A stretch of DNA of 64,000 nucleotides from Amorphochlora amoebiformis (GCA_054601695.1 BAAHQB010000250.1:186001-250000), one strand, 5' to 3'. Shown: positions 30,762 to 59,020, counted from the stretch's first letter. Program-made: numbers and translations. Notes: generated from the letters alone by a model not told the origin.

Positions 30762-32071
30762 TCACACATCGACTATTGTTTCGTACATTGAGAATATTAA
30801 GTGCTTAGCTATGGGATCTTTAGCATGAGTCTAGTGTGTGCTGCGCTTATCGGTCAAGTTTTTTCATGTAAAAACTTACTTCTACTCAGGCTATACTCAC
30901 TATACTATAACATTGCAAGTATATCTTCTAGTAGATACTCTCTAGACCTCTAGACCTCCCCCATGCGAATCAAGTTCCGAAATTCAAGTGACTACTAGTC
31001 ACTAGTCTAGTAGTCGATCGTACGTACTACACACAACCCTTCAAAAGTCATTCAAAATTTGTTCCAGGTTGTCGTGTCGTGGTAACTAGATTTCCATTAC
31101 GTACGTACGCATGCGTACGTACAAGTAATGTGCGCATGCAGGAGCAGGGTCCGCCGAGGCTGTGTACACATACATTCTAGCATAATTAAGCTGGATAAGT
31201 CCCAGCGCGTTAACAACCTATGCGTGTCTAACTAGTCTAGTAGTCGATCGTACGTACGTACTATACAAAACCCTTCAAAAGTCATTCAAAATTTGTTCCA
31301 GGTTGTCGTGTCGTGGTCAGGTGGTAACTAAATTTCCATTACGTACGTACGCATGCGTACGTAGGAGCAGGGTCCGCCGAGGCTGAGTACATGTACATAC
31401 TAGCATAATTAAGCTGGATAAGTCCCAGCGCGTTAACAACCTATGCGTGTCTAGCTTGTCTTGGTTTACATCCCAGATCATAGTCTAGATAGTAGGTGCG
31501 TACTAACTAGACCAAATACTAGAAATATCACAATACACGCTAGACACGGTCTCGACGGTATGCTGTTAGACTCGCAGGTGTGAATCTGAATGCCGCGGCC
31601 ATATGTACTCTAGGTGTACTAGATGTACAATTGTCCATGCTATATATGTGCGTATCGATTCATGCATCATACGCATATGTACACATAAACGTAATGATTA
31701 CATATATGCATACGTATACATACGGTGCGTACGTCGTACACCTGCACAAAATACTAAAAATACGTGTCGAGATCGATCACGGGTATCTATGCTCAGGCTA
31801 GGTACTAGAGGTGTAATGCTCGGACAGTCACACTAAGCTAGTCCAGTCTAGCCAGTAGATATACGATACTGATAATGAGTATCTAGAGTATCAGGCGCCA
31901 GTATAATTTTTTTGAATTTTAGAATAGCTGCAGCACTAGCAGCAGACTGCCAGCAGTCAGCTAAGCTAGTAAGCCCCAGACAAGTAGAAGCCTGAGTCTA
32001 ACTAAATTCGGAATTCACGGTTTCAAGTATTTCATGATTAGAGCACTCTAGATATCGTATATTCTCGGTTT
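30762..32071. other. CTAG-rich intergenic island between convergent RRF and PLAC8-PrsW genes
   Basis: About 1.3 kb with very little (TA)n and many CTAG tetramers (for example 30929, 30990-31010, 31452, 31481, 31609-31618, 31838-31852, 31883, 31935-31968). No exon chain or RNA gene is recognised; two Tyr/Ile/Val-containing frames near 31580-31836 have no family features. It includes a tandem duplication, listed separately. Confidence 0.65.
31001..31453. repeat. Tandem direct duplication (about 230 bp) with embedded palindromes
   Basis: Units 31001-31230 and 31231-31453 share long near-identical blocks, including CCCTTCAAAAGTCATTC, the GTTCCAGGTTGTCGTGTCG stretch and GGTCCGCCGAGGCTG. Each unit carries a perfect palindrome built from GTACGTACGC and its reverse complement (31101-31122 and 31343-31363). 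Differences are small indels (a CAGGTG insertion in unit 2, a loss after the palindrome). Confidence 0.93.
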
Positions 32072-45529
<13,458 letters not shown>

Positions 45530-46634
45530 TACATTTTTCAATGTATGTGTACTCATATTGCTTCTTGCATGCATACTTTATTGTAAATGCATTGTGCTTG
45601 TATGCAATACATATTATGGGTTTTTAGCATATTATAACAATATGTGAAAACACATGGACAAATGCACGCCAGTCTTAAATTCTTACGACAAAGCTTACCT
45701 CCAGACTTGCATCTACTCAGAAAGGGTTTTCCGCAAGAAAGATATTGCCCCCCCCACCCCCAATTTTGAGCCCAAGACGTAAATTAAAAATACACAAGGA
45801 AAAAGGTAGTCAACAACAAAAGGAAGTTAGAGATATTTTCAGATTTCTCTATTTTTCAGCCCTAGACCGAATTTCACCAGTAAAATTCTACCCATATGCA
45901 CCTCTACTTAGTCTCATCAAAACCCTTCAAAATAAAACGATGGAACCCATAGATAACTAGATTTGTCCCGGGATGACAACCGGTTTTGGTCTCCATTGCG
46001 AGTGCTCTGAGGCTGGAAGGGCTTAGCAGTTCTTATCCATTATATTTAGGTAATATATTTATTTTAGGCATTTTGGGTAATCTCACTTAATACCCGCATT
46101 TGTTCACCAACAGCGAAATCACCAGATAATATTCAATGGTATTAAGGGATCCCGGTAGTATCTGGTATTTCTTCATATATGTGCATATCCGTCTCTAATA
46201 TACAGATATCAACTCATTGATATCTATATATGACACCGTAGTTTCTAATTAGAGGGCAAAACCGAGCCAGCTCACATCCTTCAAGCCGAAGTGATGGTCG
46301 TGGGGGTAAGGAGGCGATGTAAGAGATTGAAGAGAAGGAGCCCAGATTACACTTGCCTGGAAGTCACACCAGCTTAATTCTCTCAAAATATATCACCCTC
46401 AGGGTGTGTGTGAGAAAGAAATATTCAAGCCCCACTTGGATTAGTCGGGGTTGGAGTGGCAGTATTATAGGCATTTCGTGGTGATATGTTATCTCGAGAG
46501 GTAAAAGGCGTATTTTAGAGGTGTTGGTTTTCACATATATTCTGGGTAATGAGTACGTGTAGAGTACATGACACATGTATATGTGTTTGTATGTTACATA
46601 CACACACATACAAATTTCCATATGTAATTAAATA

Positions 46635-46680
<46 letters not shown>

Positions 46681-46714
46681 TTGTTATTATTATTATTAGC
46701 ATATACAAAAAATA

Positions 46715-46774
<60 letters not shown>

Positions 46775-47381
46775 GTAACATTGCACCATATAGATACTAA
46801 AGACTCTGTAAAAATTTATAATTATACATATTATATATATGTATAAATATATATATACATATATATGTATATATATATATATATAATCATATATATATAT
46901 ATGTATATATATATATATGTATGTATATGTATAAAATATAATATTATATACAATTATTGCATACATATATAAATATATACACACATATAAATATAAATAT
47001 ATACATGTGTATGATATATAATTATATATATATATATATATACATACAACATACTATAAATTGTAATGGAAATATGCATTCTTTTTGTATATATGTATAA
47101 TATATATTAAAGATAAAAGAGGAGAAATCGAGAATCTGTTAGTGTAATTCAGTAGAGGTTAACACTGTTTGTATGGAGTCAGATTTTGCATGAATTGGGT
47201 ATTTATTTATTGTGCGAATAATTAACCGTGTATCGCGTACTAGCTGCATTTTTTTGTGATGTATTAAATAACTTATATATCATATATATTTTATATATGT
47301 ATGTATGCATACATACATACATATACACACCTGTACATATATACACATACATATAGACATATATATATACACATACATATA

Positions 47382-47439
<58 letters not shown>

Positions 47440-47539
47440 GCATATTTATACAATTGCTACAATATTATAGTACATTGTACTAGTATTAATTACGTTTATA
47501 AAAAATACATAAATATATCTCTAAATGTAATATACAAGC

Positions 47540-47579
<40 letters not shown>

Positions 47580-47672
47580 TATACATACATACACACACTA
47601 TACACACATTATGTGTGTGTATATATATGTAGTGTGTGTAAATGAATATATACACATGTTTTGATATATGTA

Positions 47673-47724
<52 letters not shown>

Positions 47725-47761
47725 GATACCATATACAATTATACACAATATTATACAGAAT

Positions 47762-47793
<32 letters not shown>

Positions 47794-47811
47794 CACAATA
47801 TTATACAGAAT

Positions 47812-47842
<31 letters not shown>

Positions 47843-48118
47843 AGTATGCATGCATGTATACATACATATACTAGTCATGGTATACATATATAGTATTATA
47901 TATACATATACATGTGTACATATATATGTATATATTCATCATACACACACGTACTTCAGTCCTACACACAAATACGTTCAAGTTCAGGAGTTGATCCATT
48001 AGTGTCACACCTTTTTTTTCCAAAGTGGTTTTTGAAGCCAAAAGGGCTTACAAGTTAGCCTTGATTAGGTCGAAGAAGAATAGCAGAAAGAAAGGGAACT
48101 GTCGCACCAGATAGGTTC
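45530..48118. other. Upstream region of the PLAC8-PrsW gene; no confident gene
   Basis: It alternates ordinary-composition stretches (45600-46560 and 47105-47275) with (TA)n blocks. The 45745-45960 plus frame (71 codons, Pro then Lys-rich) and the 46364-46621 minus frame have no recognised family features and no supporting exon chain. Two copies of TTATACACAATATTATACAG (47738 and 47789) are separated by (TA)n. This region probably contains the PLAC8-PrsW promoter and 5' UTR. Confidence 0.4.
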
Positions 48119-48184
48119 CTAGAACCATTCAAAAGTGGGTTTCGACACAAAAAACCCTTGGACCTTAGCCTCCATTACTTCGCC
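48021..48184. repeat. Degenerate direct repeat pair
   Basis: 48021-48076 and 48131-48184 share AAAGTGG, TTTxGA, TTAGCCT, ATTA and TCG in order at about 65-70% identity. The copies fall in related minus-strand frames; one is interrupted by a stop. Confidence 0.55.
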
Positions 48185-48364
48185 TTGTAAAATTGGGATG
48201 GTGGACATTCGTTTACATATTAATAATTCGGGAGGGTGAACAGGCAAATACTCATTATTAGTATTAGGTAGCATTAAAATGGAATAAGGAACTTCGTTCG
48301 ATGTGAAAAAGCTATGAAATCTGGTGTGCGGTTGTTCGCACGAGTGTGGATGAATAGCTTGCAT
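48119..48364 (-). CDS. Short hypothetical ORF (weak)
   Basis: An 81-codon minus-strand frame in normal-composition DNA, starting MQAIHPHSCEQ and ending FVSKPTFEWF. It has no recognised domain, no signal peptide and no membrane segment. Its 3' third overlaps the degenerate direct repeat, which argues against a conserved gene. It lies beyond the 3' end of the SLAC1-hemerythrin gene and could be noise. Confidence 0.15.
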   Translation of the reverse strand: MQAIHPHSCEQPHTRFHSFFTSNEVPYSILMLPNTNNEYLPVHPPELLICKRMSTIPILQGEVMEAKVQGFFVSKPTFEWF

Positions 48365-48627
48365 ATAGAAATTTAGGTAGTCACTAGACCAAACCCATGT
48401 TATTTTCTAGATTTTGTGGCCACGTATGTTGACTAAGTTTTGACAGATACTAGAGATCTAGGAGATATCTACGGCATGCAATATCATGATATAGGGTCTC
48501 ATATGTGTATAATAGATACAACCCAACCGGAAAATCATTTTTCACTTCGCAAATGTGCAATATACTCTAGATACTCATATCGTGATCATGATTAATATTC
48601 CTGTGATATATGTGTTATCCGAAGTTT

Positions 48628-48664
<37 letters not shown>

Positions 48665-49032
48665 TATCCTAGATATCATCTAGACCATAGCTATGATATC
48701 GATACTAGATACATTATATATACCGACCTAAAAATATGCTTTGTTCATGCGTATACCTGCTATGATCAAATGACTAATTTGGTTATTGCAGCTCACTAGC
48801 ATCTACTATCTAGAGTCTAATATTAGAGTATACATATTAGAAAATAGGAGAACGAAGAAAGGAAAACCAATACTCCTTTCATTTTTTTGTATTTCCTTTT
48901 TTTTCTTTTTCTTTTCCCTTAAAAAAAAATCTCCAGTCTTCTAAGGAAAAAAATGAAGATATGAATAAAAGATGGAAGCAAAGAATGAGAAAATAAGACA
49001 AATTAAGAGAAAAGTGGAATTGGCCTCGTTCT
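48365..49032. other. CTAG-rich intergenic island and 3' flank of the SLAC1-hemerythrin gene
   Basis: Dense CTAG at 48408, 48451-48461, 48555, 48670-48682, 48703 and 48797-48815, with little microsatellite. A T-rich stretch (48879-48916) next to the gene's stop may belong to its 3' UTR or terminator. No exon chain is seen. Confidence 0.55.
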
Positions 49033-49173
49033 TCACCACAGTCTCCAATGTCCCTAAGGTTAGGATTAGGGTTAAGAGGTATTCGATATGATAGCATAGA
49101 TATTGTATATTTATGTGTGTGTGTATACAATATATATATATATATATAATATATATATATATATGTATATTAA

Positions 49174-49206
<33 letters not shown>

Positions 49207-50313
49207 TAATATATAATCGTTTATATACAAATACATACATGTGTATAATATAGAGCAAATAGCCATCATTGGAGAATGGGAGAGAGGCGAGAGAAGGATC
49301 ATACACGACATGTGTTTACACACACAAGTATTTCTCTCTCAGGTTATAAATACATAATATATTACCTCAGTGTGCCTGGGGGCGATCTCAGGGAAGTCAA
49401 CGCGGAGACGGTTGAACAGAACCTAATTCGTTATACATATATATATTATACATATATATATGTATACATATATATATATATATATAAACATATGTATATA
49501 TTATATATATATATATATATGTACATATATATATATATATATACATAACATATGTATATATATATTATGTATATATTATATATATATATGTGTATGTATG
49601 TATATATATATATATATACATATATACATATATATATATATATATGTACATACGTATGTGTATATACATATAAAACATATGTGCAGCATTATCAAAAAAC
49701 TCCAGCAATTCACACATAAGATCTTCTTACATACTCTTTAACGACAAAGCCCATCCCCAACCCTTAATTCTAAGACCTCATCAATCCCTGTGTAGAGGTA
49801 CCCCCCGTACATCTGCATGCGCTCTGGATAGGCGATGCGTAGAGAGGTCAAAAAGCGAACGCTGGGGGTTGGGTTTTTGAGGATTAAGTTTTGTTGGCTT
49901 GAATTATATATATATATATAGAGTGTATACATATGTAAAATTCATATATGTGTATTATATATATATATATATACATATATAAATATATATATATGTGTAT
50001 ATATACATGTAATATATATATATATATATAATATATATATAGATATATATGTGTGTATAATCATGTTTCTATATGTTTCTGTATGGGTTTAGGCGCATGT
50101 AGGTGTTTAGCTGATGACTCTCTTGCTATCTCTCTGTTGTCCTCTACACCGCTCTTTGATTAGGATAAGGTTCAAGGTAGAATTAGGTTGCCTATGCGTA
50201 CATGATAAATCTGTTCGTACTGTATAAATATGAATATGATTTAAGAAGATACATCATATATACATGTATAAATTATGTATGTATACATTTATACATATAA
50301 TATGCATACAATA

Positions 50314-50352
<39 letters not shown>

Positions 50353-50855
50353 GTATGTATGTATATGGGCATGTACGCATGTAGGTATGTACATATATGC
50401 ACATACACATACATACATACATATATATGCTAGTTTACCGGCGCATGTGATAGTCCTGGTTTTTAATGACGAAGGGAAGCATAATTCGCCTATCAGAAAC
50501 AAGTAGCAATAAGGACCACATGAGAGAAGAAAACAGAAGAAGGAGATGTGAAACCACCTAAATAAAACTTTTCGAATGTAGCAGAAAATTACGTAATTTA
50601 GCCCAAATCTCATCCGCGAGAGAATCGACCAATATACCTAATCTACCAATTCCTAGACAGAAATCATCCTAATGCTACCCCGAAATGAAACAACAGCGGA
50701 TAGGGCCGAAGATATTTTAGAATGATTTTCGTATTCATACATGTGCACATATATTCTTTGGAATGCATTTTCATATTATTGCATGTGCACATATCACAAA
50801 TATAGACAAAACTGAATATGTAATACATTCCCGCACTCTATATGTATACATGTGC

Positions 50856-50949
<94 letters not shown>

Positions 50950-51370
50950 GTGTATGTGTGTATATATGTATATGTACATGTATATATATGTGTGTATATA
51001 AGCAATATACACATGTATGTTTTTAATGCATCTCCCAAATCCCTAAATCACCCAAAACTCACCATTTTCCCGGGGTGGAGGTGCGAAGACTCTTACGGGC
51101 GAGAGATTTCATCTCTTTACTTGGGAGGATCTAGAGTGCGACATATGGATATATGCACTATATATTATATATATACATATATATATATATATATCTATAT
51201 AAAATATATATATATATATATATATATACACATTATATTTATATATATATGCCTATATGTATATCCATACATATATGTATATACCTTTCGAAGAATAGGA
51301 GATATATGATCCTCTTCCCCACGCATATGCTCGTTGTTGCCCTTTGTTTAATATGGATATAAATATATAT

Positions 51371-51421
<51 letters not shown>

Positions 51422-51755
51422 GTAAATATATATATATATAAATATTAATATGTGATATACATACTTCGATAAGCTGGGGGAAGAGAATGATATATAGTAC
51501 ATCGTGTGAGAGTATAAATAAGTATATATAGTATTTCAAGACGAAAGTCATTTCTCCGAAAGAAGATACCAACACTTCATGTCTGTCTATCACATGTAAC
51601 AAATAACATATAAGATCAGTATATCGTATATACTATTTAATATATGTACATATATGATATATAAAATATACTGTATATAATACATAGGATATATCTACCT
51701 CGATGAGCTTAGGGAAGAGGGTCATGAGCTCATCCAAAGCATCTGTTGGCAATAC

Positions 51756-51795
<40 letters not shown>

Positions 51796-51814
51796 ACATA
51801 CTATATATACATAT

Positions 51815-51901
<87 letters not shown>

Positions 51902-51980
51902 GATATATATGAGCTTAGGGAAGGGGGACATGAGTTCATCCAACGCATCTGTTCACAATGTTTACATATACATATATATG

Positions 51981-52044
<64 letters not shown>

Positions 52045-52072
52045 GATATATATATATATACATGTGTATATG

Positions 52073-52112
<40 letters not shown>

Positions 52113-52736
52113 AATGTGAGTTTAGGGACGTGAGAAAAATAACATATGAATCGAAAAAATGTATATTATAACATATATATATACATATATATATATATAT
52201 ACATTACATCTTTATATATATATAAGGAGAGAGGGGAGGGAGAACGAGAGAGGAGAGAGGAGAGAGGAGAGAGGAGATGGGGAAGAGAGAGAGAGGTGAG
52301 GGAGAGAGGGAAGAGGGAAAGGGGGGAGAGGGGAGAAGGAGAGTGGAGAGAGGAGAGAGGGAAGAGAGAGAGAGAGAGAACAGAGAGAGAGAGAGAGAGA
52401 GGGAACAGAGAGAGAGAGAGAGAGGGAACAGAGAGAGAGAGGGAACAGAGAGAGAGAGGGAACAGAGAGAGAGAGGGAACAGAGAGAGAGAGGGAACAGA
52501 GAGAGAGAGAGGGAACAGAGAGAGAGGGAACAGAGAGAGAGAGGGAACAGGGAGAGAGTTGGAACAGAGAGAGAGAGGAGGGAGAGAGAGAGAGGGAGGG
52601 AGGAAAGAGAGGGAGAGGGAGATAGAGATAGAGAGGGGGGGGGGGAAAGCAGGGAGATGGATAAGAGATATAGTTGGAGTATATTTTTGTACCCCCAGAG
52701 TCAGTAGTGCCCACTCCCTCATCGTTTTTCACTTCC

Positions 52737-52779
<43 letters not shown>

Positions 52780-52808
52780 TGTATATATTCATTTCAATAT
52801 GCTATAAA

Positions 52809-52847
<39 letters not shown>

Positions 52848-53058
52848 GCTAGCATATTAGCATATACATATTATATATATATACTTTAATATATATATAT
52901 ATATAAAAAATATATATACATATATATGTACGTGTGTATAACATACCTTAAGCTCAATATTGGTCACATCTTTGTTCTCTTCAACCTTGCGTTCAGCCTA
53001 TATATATATATAATATATATTATATATATATATACATATATATATATGTGTGTATATA

Positions 53059-53147
<89 letters not shown>

Positions 53148-53779
53148 TTATATGATAACAAACACATGAATATCTACACACATAATCATATGCTTGTAAA
53201 TATTTGTATGTGTGCACATGTATGTATTTTGTATATGCTAATGTATTTATGTATTTATACATTCATTTACATAATACACACGTATAGTCGTATTTGGTAT
53301 ATCATTGTGACACTTTATCCTCACCCTCAATAAATAGAGAGGCTCTATATATGTTTATATATATATATACACACATACATATAATCCATACATAATATAT
53401 GTAATATATATCATACATATATACATGCATTTATATAATACATAATATTCACTGAATAATTATGACAGCAATAATTATGACAGTTTCGCGTCCTCCAATA
53501 GATAGAGAGGCTCTTTTAGCAGTATTTTCATTGGCCACTAACAGCCCTTTTTTTGCATCTGGTTCGATATTCTGAGATACAGCAACCGACTCCCGCCTTG
53601 GCTATTCACGGTTTTTTTTTTTTTTTTAATTTTTTTTTTTTTCATTTTTTTTATTTTCATTTTTTTTTTTTTATGTATGTATGTATGTAATTTATACGCG
53701 TTTGTAGATGAGTATAGGTTGTATACGAATGCGTGTATAATATATAAATATTATATACACACACACATATATATATATG

Positions 53780-53817
<38 letters not shown>

Positions 53818-54354
53818 CGTGTGTTAATGTTTTTTTGCAACGAAGGGCGTCGTACGAGGAATGCCAATTACAAAAGAGGGAGAAACACAAGAGGAAAAAA
53901 AAGAGAACCGAGGGGGGGGGGGGGATGGGGGGGGGGGGAATGTGAGATCCCATATCGAACAATGCGTAAACTATTTGTGTACATGTGTGTATTATGTACA
54001 TATATATATAAATATATATTTATATATATATATATATATATATACATACATACATACACATATATGTACACGTATGTGTAACATTTGTATATGTATAATC
54101 TATAAGTATATAAATATGCTCTTATCACATGCATATGTGTATATACAAATATATAACAAAAAAATATACAAATGAATATATTACATCTTTAAAATGTATA
54201 CACATATATTATATATATATATATATGTGTGTATTTAGATGTTCTATAGATATATATATATATATATATGTATTGTATATAATATATAGAGTATATATAT
54301 ACACACATATATATGTATATATATATATATATTATACATGTATGTATATATATA

Positions 54355-54386
<32 letters not shown>

Positions 54387-54519
54387 TATACATATATGTA
54401 TATATATATATAATATATACATATACATATATATATATATATATATTATATAATAGAACGGAACCTTGAAGCCATGGGCTCCCGCACCACTGAGAATTGT
54501 CTAACAATAATAATAATAA

Positions 54520-54576
<57 letters not shown>

Positions 54577-54615
54577 CATGTGTACATAATCAGAAATCTA
54601 GATGTAAATTTACAT

Positions 54616-54652
<37 letters not shown>

Positions 54653-54852
54653 CATGTATATAAATTTATTTATACATATATGTGTGTACGAATATTACAT
54701 ATTTATGTATATATTTATATACATATGTACATAAAATAAATCTAGATGTACATATATATATCTAATGTATATAAATATACATATATATATACATATTTAT
54801 TTATTTATATATATCTACACATCTACGCACGAACGAGTATCTCTCTCTCTCT

Positions 54853-54901
<49 letters not shown>

Positions 54902-54997
54902 ACTATATATATAATATTATACACATGTGTGGAACATCTAATAAAAATATGTATATGCATAAGAAGCGTACCTAATACGGTCTACAACAAACATACG

Positions 54998-55062
<65 letters not shown>

Positions 55063-55201
55063 GTTTATATGAGTATACATATATACATGTATATATATAT
55101 ATATATATATAACCTTTCCCTTCTGGATAGCAATAAAGAGCTCCTTTGCCCTTTCTTCCATCTTCACCAGCTCCTATGTATGTATAAATGTGTTTTCATG
55201 T

Positions 55202-55252
<51 letters not shown>

Positions 55253-55255
55253 ATT

Positions 55256-55297
<42 letters not shown>

Positions 55298-55422
55298 TAT
55301 ATATACATATATACATATATATATATATACATGTATACATGTATATATATATATACAAACATATATATATATATATATATAAAATATGTATATATATATA
55401 TACACAAATACATGTATATATG

Positions 55423-55454
<32 letters not shown>

Positions 55455-55876
55455 AACGTAGAGGATATTACCCATCTTGTACACATACAGAATAAAAACA
55501 CACACGCAAAAAGAGAAAGAGGAGAGAGAGAGAGGAGAGGGAGAGAGGAGAGAGAGAGAGGAGAGAGAGAGAAGAGAGAGAGAGAGGAGAGAGAGAGAGG
55601 AGAGAGAGAGAGGAGAGAGAGAGGAGAGAGAGAGAGGAGAGAGAGAGAGGAGAGAGAGAGAGAGGAGAGAGAGAGAGGAGAGAGAGAGAGAGGAGAGAGA
55701 GGAGAGAGCACACACGCAAAAAGAGAATGAGGAGAGAGAGAGAGGAGAGGGAGAGAGGAGAGAGAGAGAGGAGAGAGAGAGAGAGGAGAGAGAGATAGGA
55801 GAGAGAGAGAGGAGAGAGAGAGAGGAGAGAGAGATAGGAGAGAGAGAGAGGAGAGAGAGATAGGAGAGAGAGAGAG

Positions 55877-55912
<36 letters not shown>

Positions 55913-56025
55913 GAGAGAGAAGAGAGAGAGAGAGAGAGGAGAGAGGGAGAGGAGAGGAGCGAGAGAGTGCGAAGAAGAAGGGAGAGGGAGAGAGAGAAGA
56001 GGAGGAGAGAAAGAGAACAGGAGAA

Positions 56026-56061
<36 letters not shown>

Positions 56062-56499
56062 AGATGCAGAAAGAGAGATAAGAAAGTGAGCGGAGATGTG
56101 AACGAAAAACAAAAATGCCTTGTGTTCCTCTTCAGCTCGCTTCTCACGCCCCGGTAGATACGCATCAACCGCGGGAAACATGATCTGAAAGTTACTTTTG
56201 TTTTTAATCCGCTCTCTCTAGGGCTTGAGTTAGAGTTTGGGTTAGAGTTAAGCTAAGGGTTCTCAGAGTTAGTGTTCTCTTCCCATTTCTCGCACTCTAT
56301 ATCTCTCTTTCTAACCTCTCTCGAGTGCTTTTCTTCCATCTCTAGTTTCCATCTCTTCTGTACTCCCTCTCTCTCTCTCTCTCTCTCCTCTCTCTTCTCT
56401 CTCTCTCTGTCTCTCTTCTCTCTCTCTCTCTCTCTGTCTCTCTTCTCTCTCTCTCTCTGTCTCTCTTCTCTCTCTCTCTCTCTCTTTCTCTCTTCTCTC

Positions 56500-56530
<31 letters not shown>

Positions 56531-56635
56531 CCTTACATTATCCTCGAAGTAGGAGTGGATCTCAAGGGTCACCATGTAGCCCTAAGGTTGAGGATTAGGG
56601 TAAGGGTATTCGTATAGATGTATACATATATTTAT

Positions 56636-56676
<41 letters not shown>

Positions 56677-56822
56677 AATGTACATACATATATATATATA
56701 TTTTTATTTATAAATACATGTATTATATATATACATACACATTACATATATTATAAAGTATGAAAATATAACAGACACTTCCGCCAATAACTACCTCCAC
56801 TAGACTCACACAAATGTATACA

Positions 56823-56860
<38 letters not shown>

Positions 56861-57017
56861 GGTAAGTTTATAATAAATATATAATATATATTTGTGTGTA
56901 TACAAAAGTTTACATATACATATATATATATATATATATAATATATATTATACATATATTATACCTCCACAAGCCTTAAGATGTGTTATATAAATACAAC
57001 CATATATATATATATAT

Positions 57018-57067
<50 letters not shown>

Positions 57068-57180
57068 GTATTCATATATATATATATAAAGAGAGAGTAT
57101 GTATATATTTGCAAATACATAGTACAGTCAAATGCCTCCGAATACTTCCGCAGAACTCAATGTATAATACATAAACGCAC

Positions 57181-57236
<56 letters not shown>

Positions 57237-57967
57237 CATATATAATATATGTATATTTCTCTCTCTCTCTCTATATATATACATATTTATATATAGATAT
57301 ATTATATAATTGCACATACATAGTATCGACACGTGTGTCCAAATATACCTCCACAAGACTTAGAAGCTCTTCCTTTTTCTCCGCCTATATATATATATAT
57401 ATATATATAATGTTCAATATAAATATAGATATTTATATATTTATATACATACAGTGCGAATGTGCTTAAACATGAAGAAAAAATATATAGCGAGTGTATC
57501 CACCGTATTGGCCCCCCTATCCTCTAGCCCCCTAGCCCCCCTTCTAAGCCCTAGTCATAGGCCAACCAATGCCCTGACTCGAACACTCACCTTTCGTTCC
57601 GCAGAAGTATCTTTGTCCTGATTTATATAAATATATATGTATATATATATATATGTATGTATGCGTGTGTATGTATATATTATAAATTGTTGTTATTGTT
57701 ATTATCTTTGGATCATATATACGTGTTAATATGTGGGGATACCTTAATACAACTTTATGTATGTCTATATGTGTATATATATATTATGTATATATATACA
57801 ATGGTGTTTATATGTTTATATATATATATATATATATATATAATGTAAAAAATAACATATTTATTATGTATACATACATGTATGCATATATATATATATG
57901 TATGTATCTATATGTATATATACATACATCTATACATGTATATATATATATATGTATGTATGTATGC

Positions 57968-58043
<76 letters not shown>

Positions 58044-58226
58044 TCACACACACATACACACACACACACATATATATATACATATATGTATTATGTATGT
58101 ATATATAGTATACAATACGCACAAACCTTGACTTCCTCAATCAAGTAATTAATTTTACGGCCTGCGGTTCGAAATGCGTCATGCTGAACACACACACAGG
58201 TACATTCAGGTATACAATCAAATCAA

Positions 58227-58258
<32 letters not shown>

Positions 58259-58293
58259 ATGTAAATATTTGTATAATTAATACATATATATAT

Positions 58294-58338
<45 letters not shown>

Positions 58339-59020
58339 GTTCTACACACATACCGTAAGCTTAGACAAACCAGCGAACGGCCCAACCCCAGCTGGAAAAA
58401 TCAATCTCAATTAGGTAATTTAACCTATTCTCGTACCGGTTTCGTGTTACCATGATAGAAGGTTCAGATTAGACGTTGGCTTAGGGTAGGATTATGGTTC
58501 AGTTTACGTAATGTGTGTTAGGCCATCAGTTTCTCCGGTTAGGTACATCGACGAAAGAAAGGAGGGATAGCATTAGGGTTAGGGTTAGGGTTAGGGTTAG
58601 AGTTAAGATTACCAGGCTTGGGAGCAACGCGGAACCACTTTCCGTTCGCCACCTAGGTTAGGGTTGGGGTACGATTTAGGTTAGGTTAGGGTGTGGTTTG
58701 GGCCGACCAGAAACCTTGTCTTAGGATTAGGGTATCCAGCGTGCATTTTGGAGGGTTTACTCGGGTACTCGGGTTAGCGTTAGCATGAGGTTAGGGTCAG
58801 GTTTACATTTCCGAGGGTGTGAGCGGTGAAGATGAGAGTCAAGCCGGTGGTCTGAGGAGTTGGGGTTATGATTTTGTTTACTTTTGGAGTTTGTGCAAAG
58901 CTTTGGGATAGGGATGGGGTGGAAGTAAGTGCGAGTTTTTTAATTTTTTTTGGGGTAACTAATACCCACCACGGCAAATTGGGCCATGAGCCAGGCGTAG
59001 GTGAAGCTGAGAATGTATGC

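Noticed and set aside
31001-31453. CRISPR-like or IS-like repeat
   Set aside because: Only two long units, no short regular repeats with spacers, no transposase frame and a eukaryotic context.
52146-56598. Long Arg/Glu-rich and Ser/Leu-rich frames (up to 305 codons)
   Set aside because: Translations of GA/CT satellites; the real exons of the SLAC1-hemerythrin gene interrupt them.
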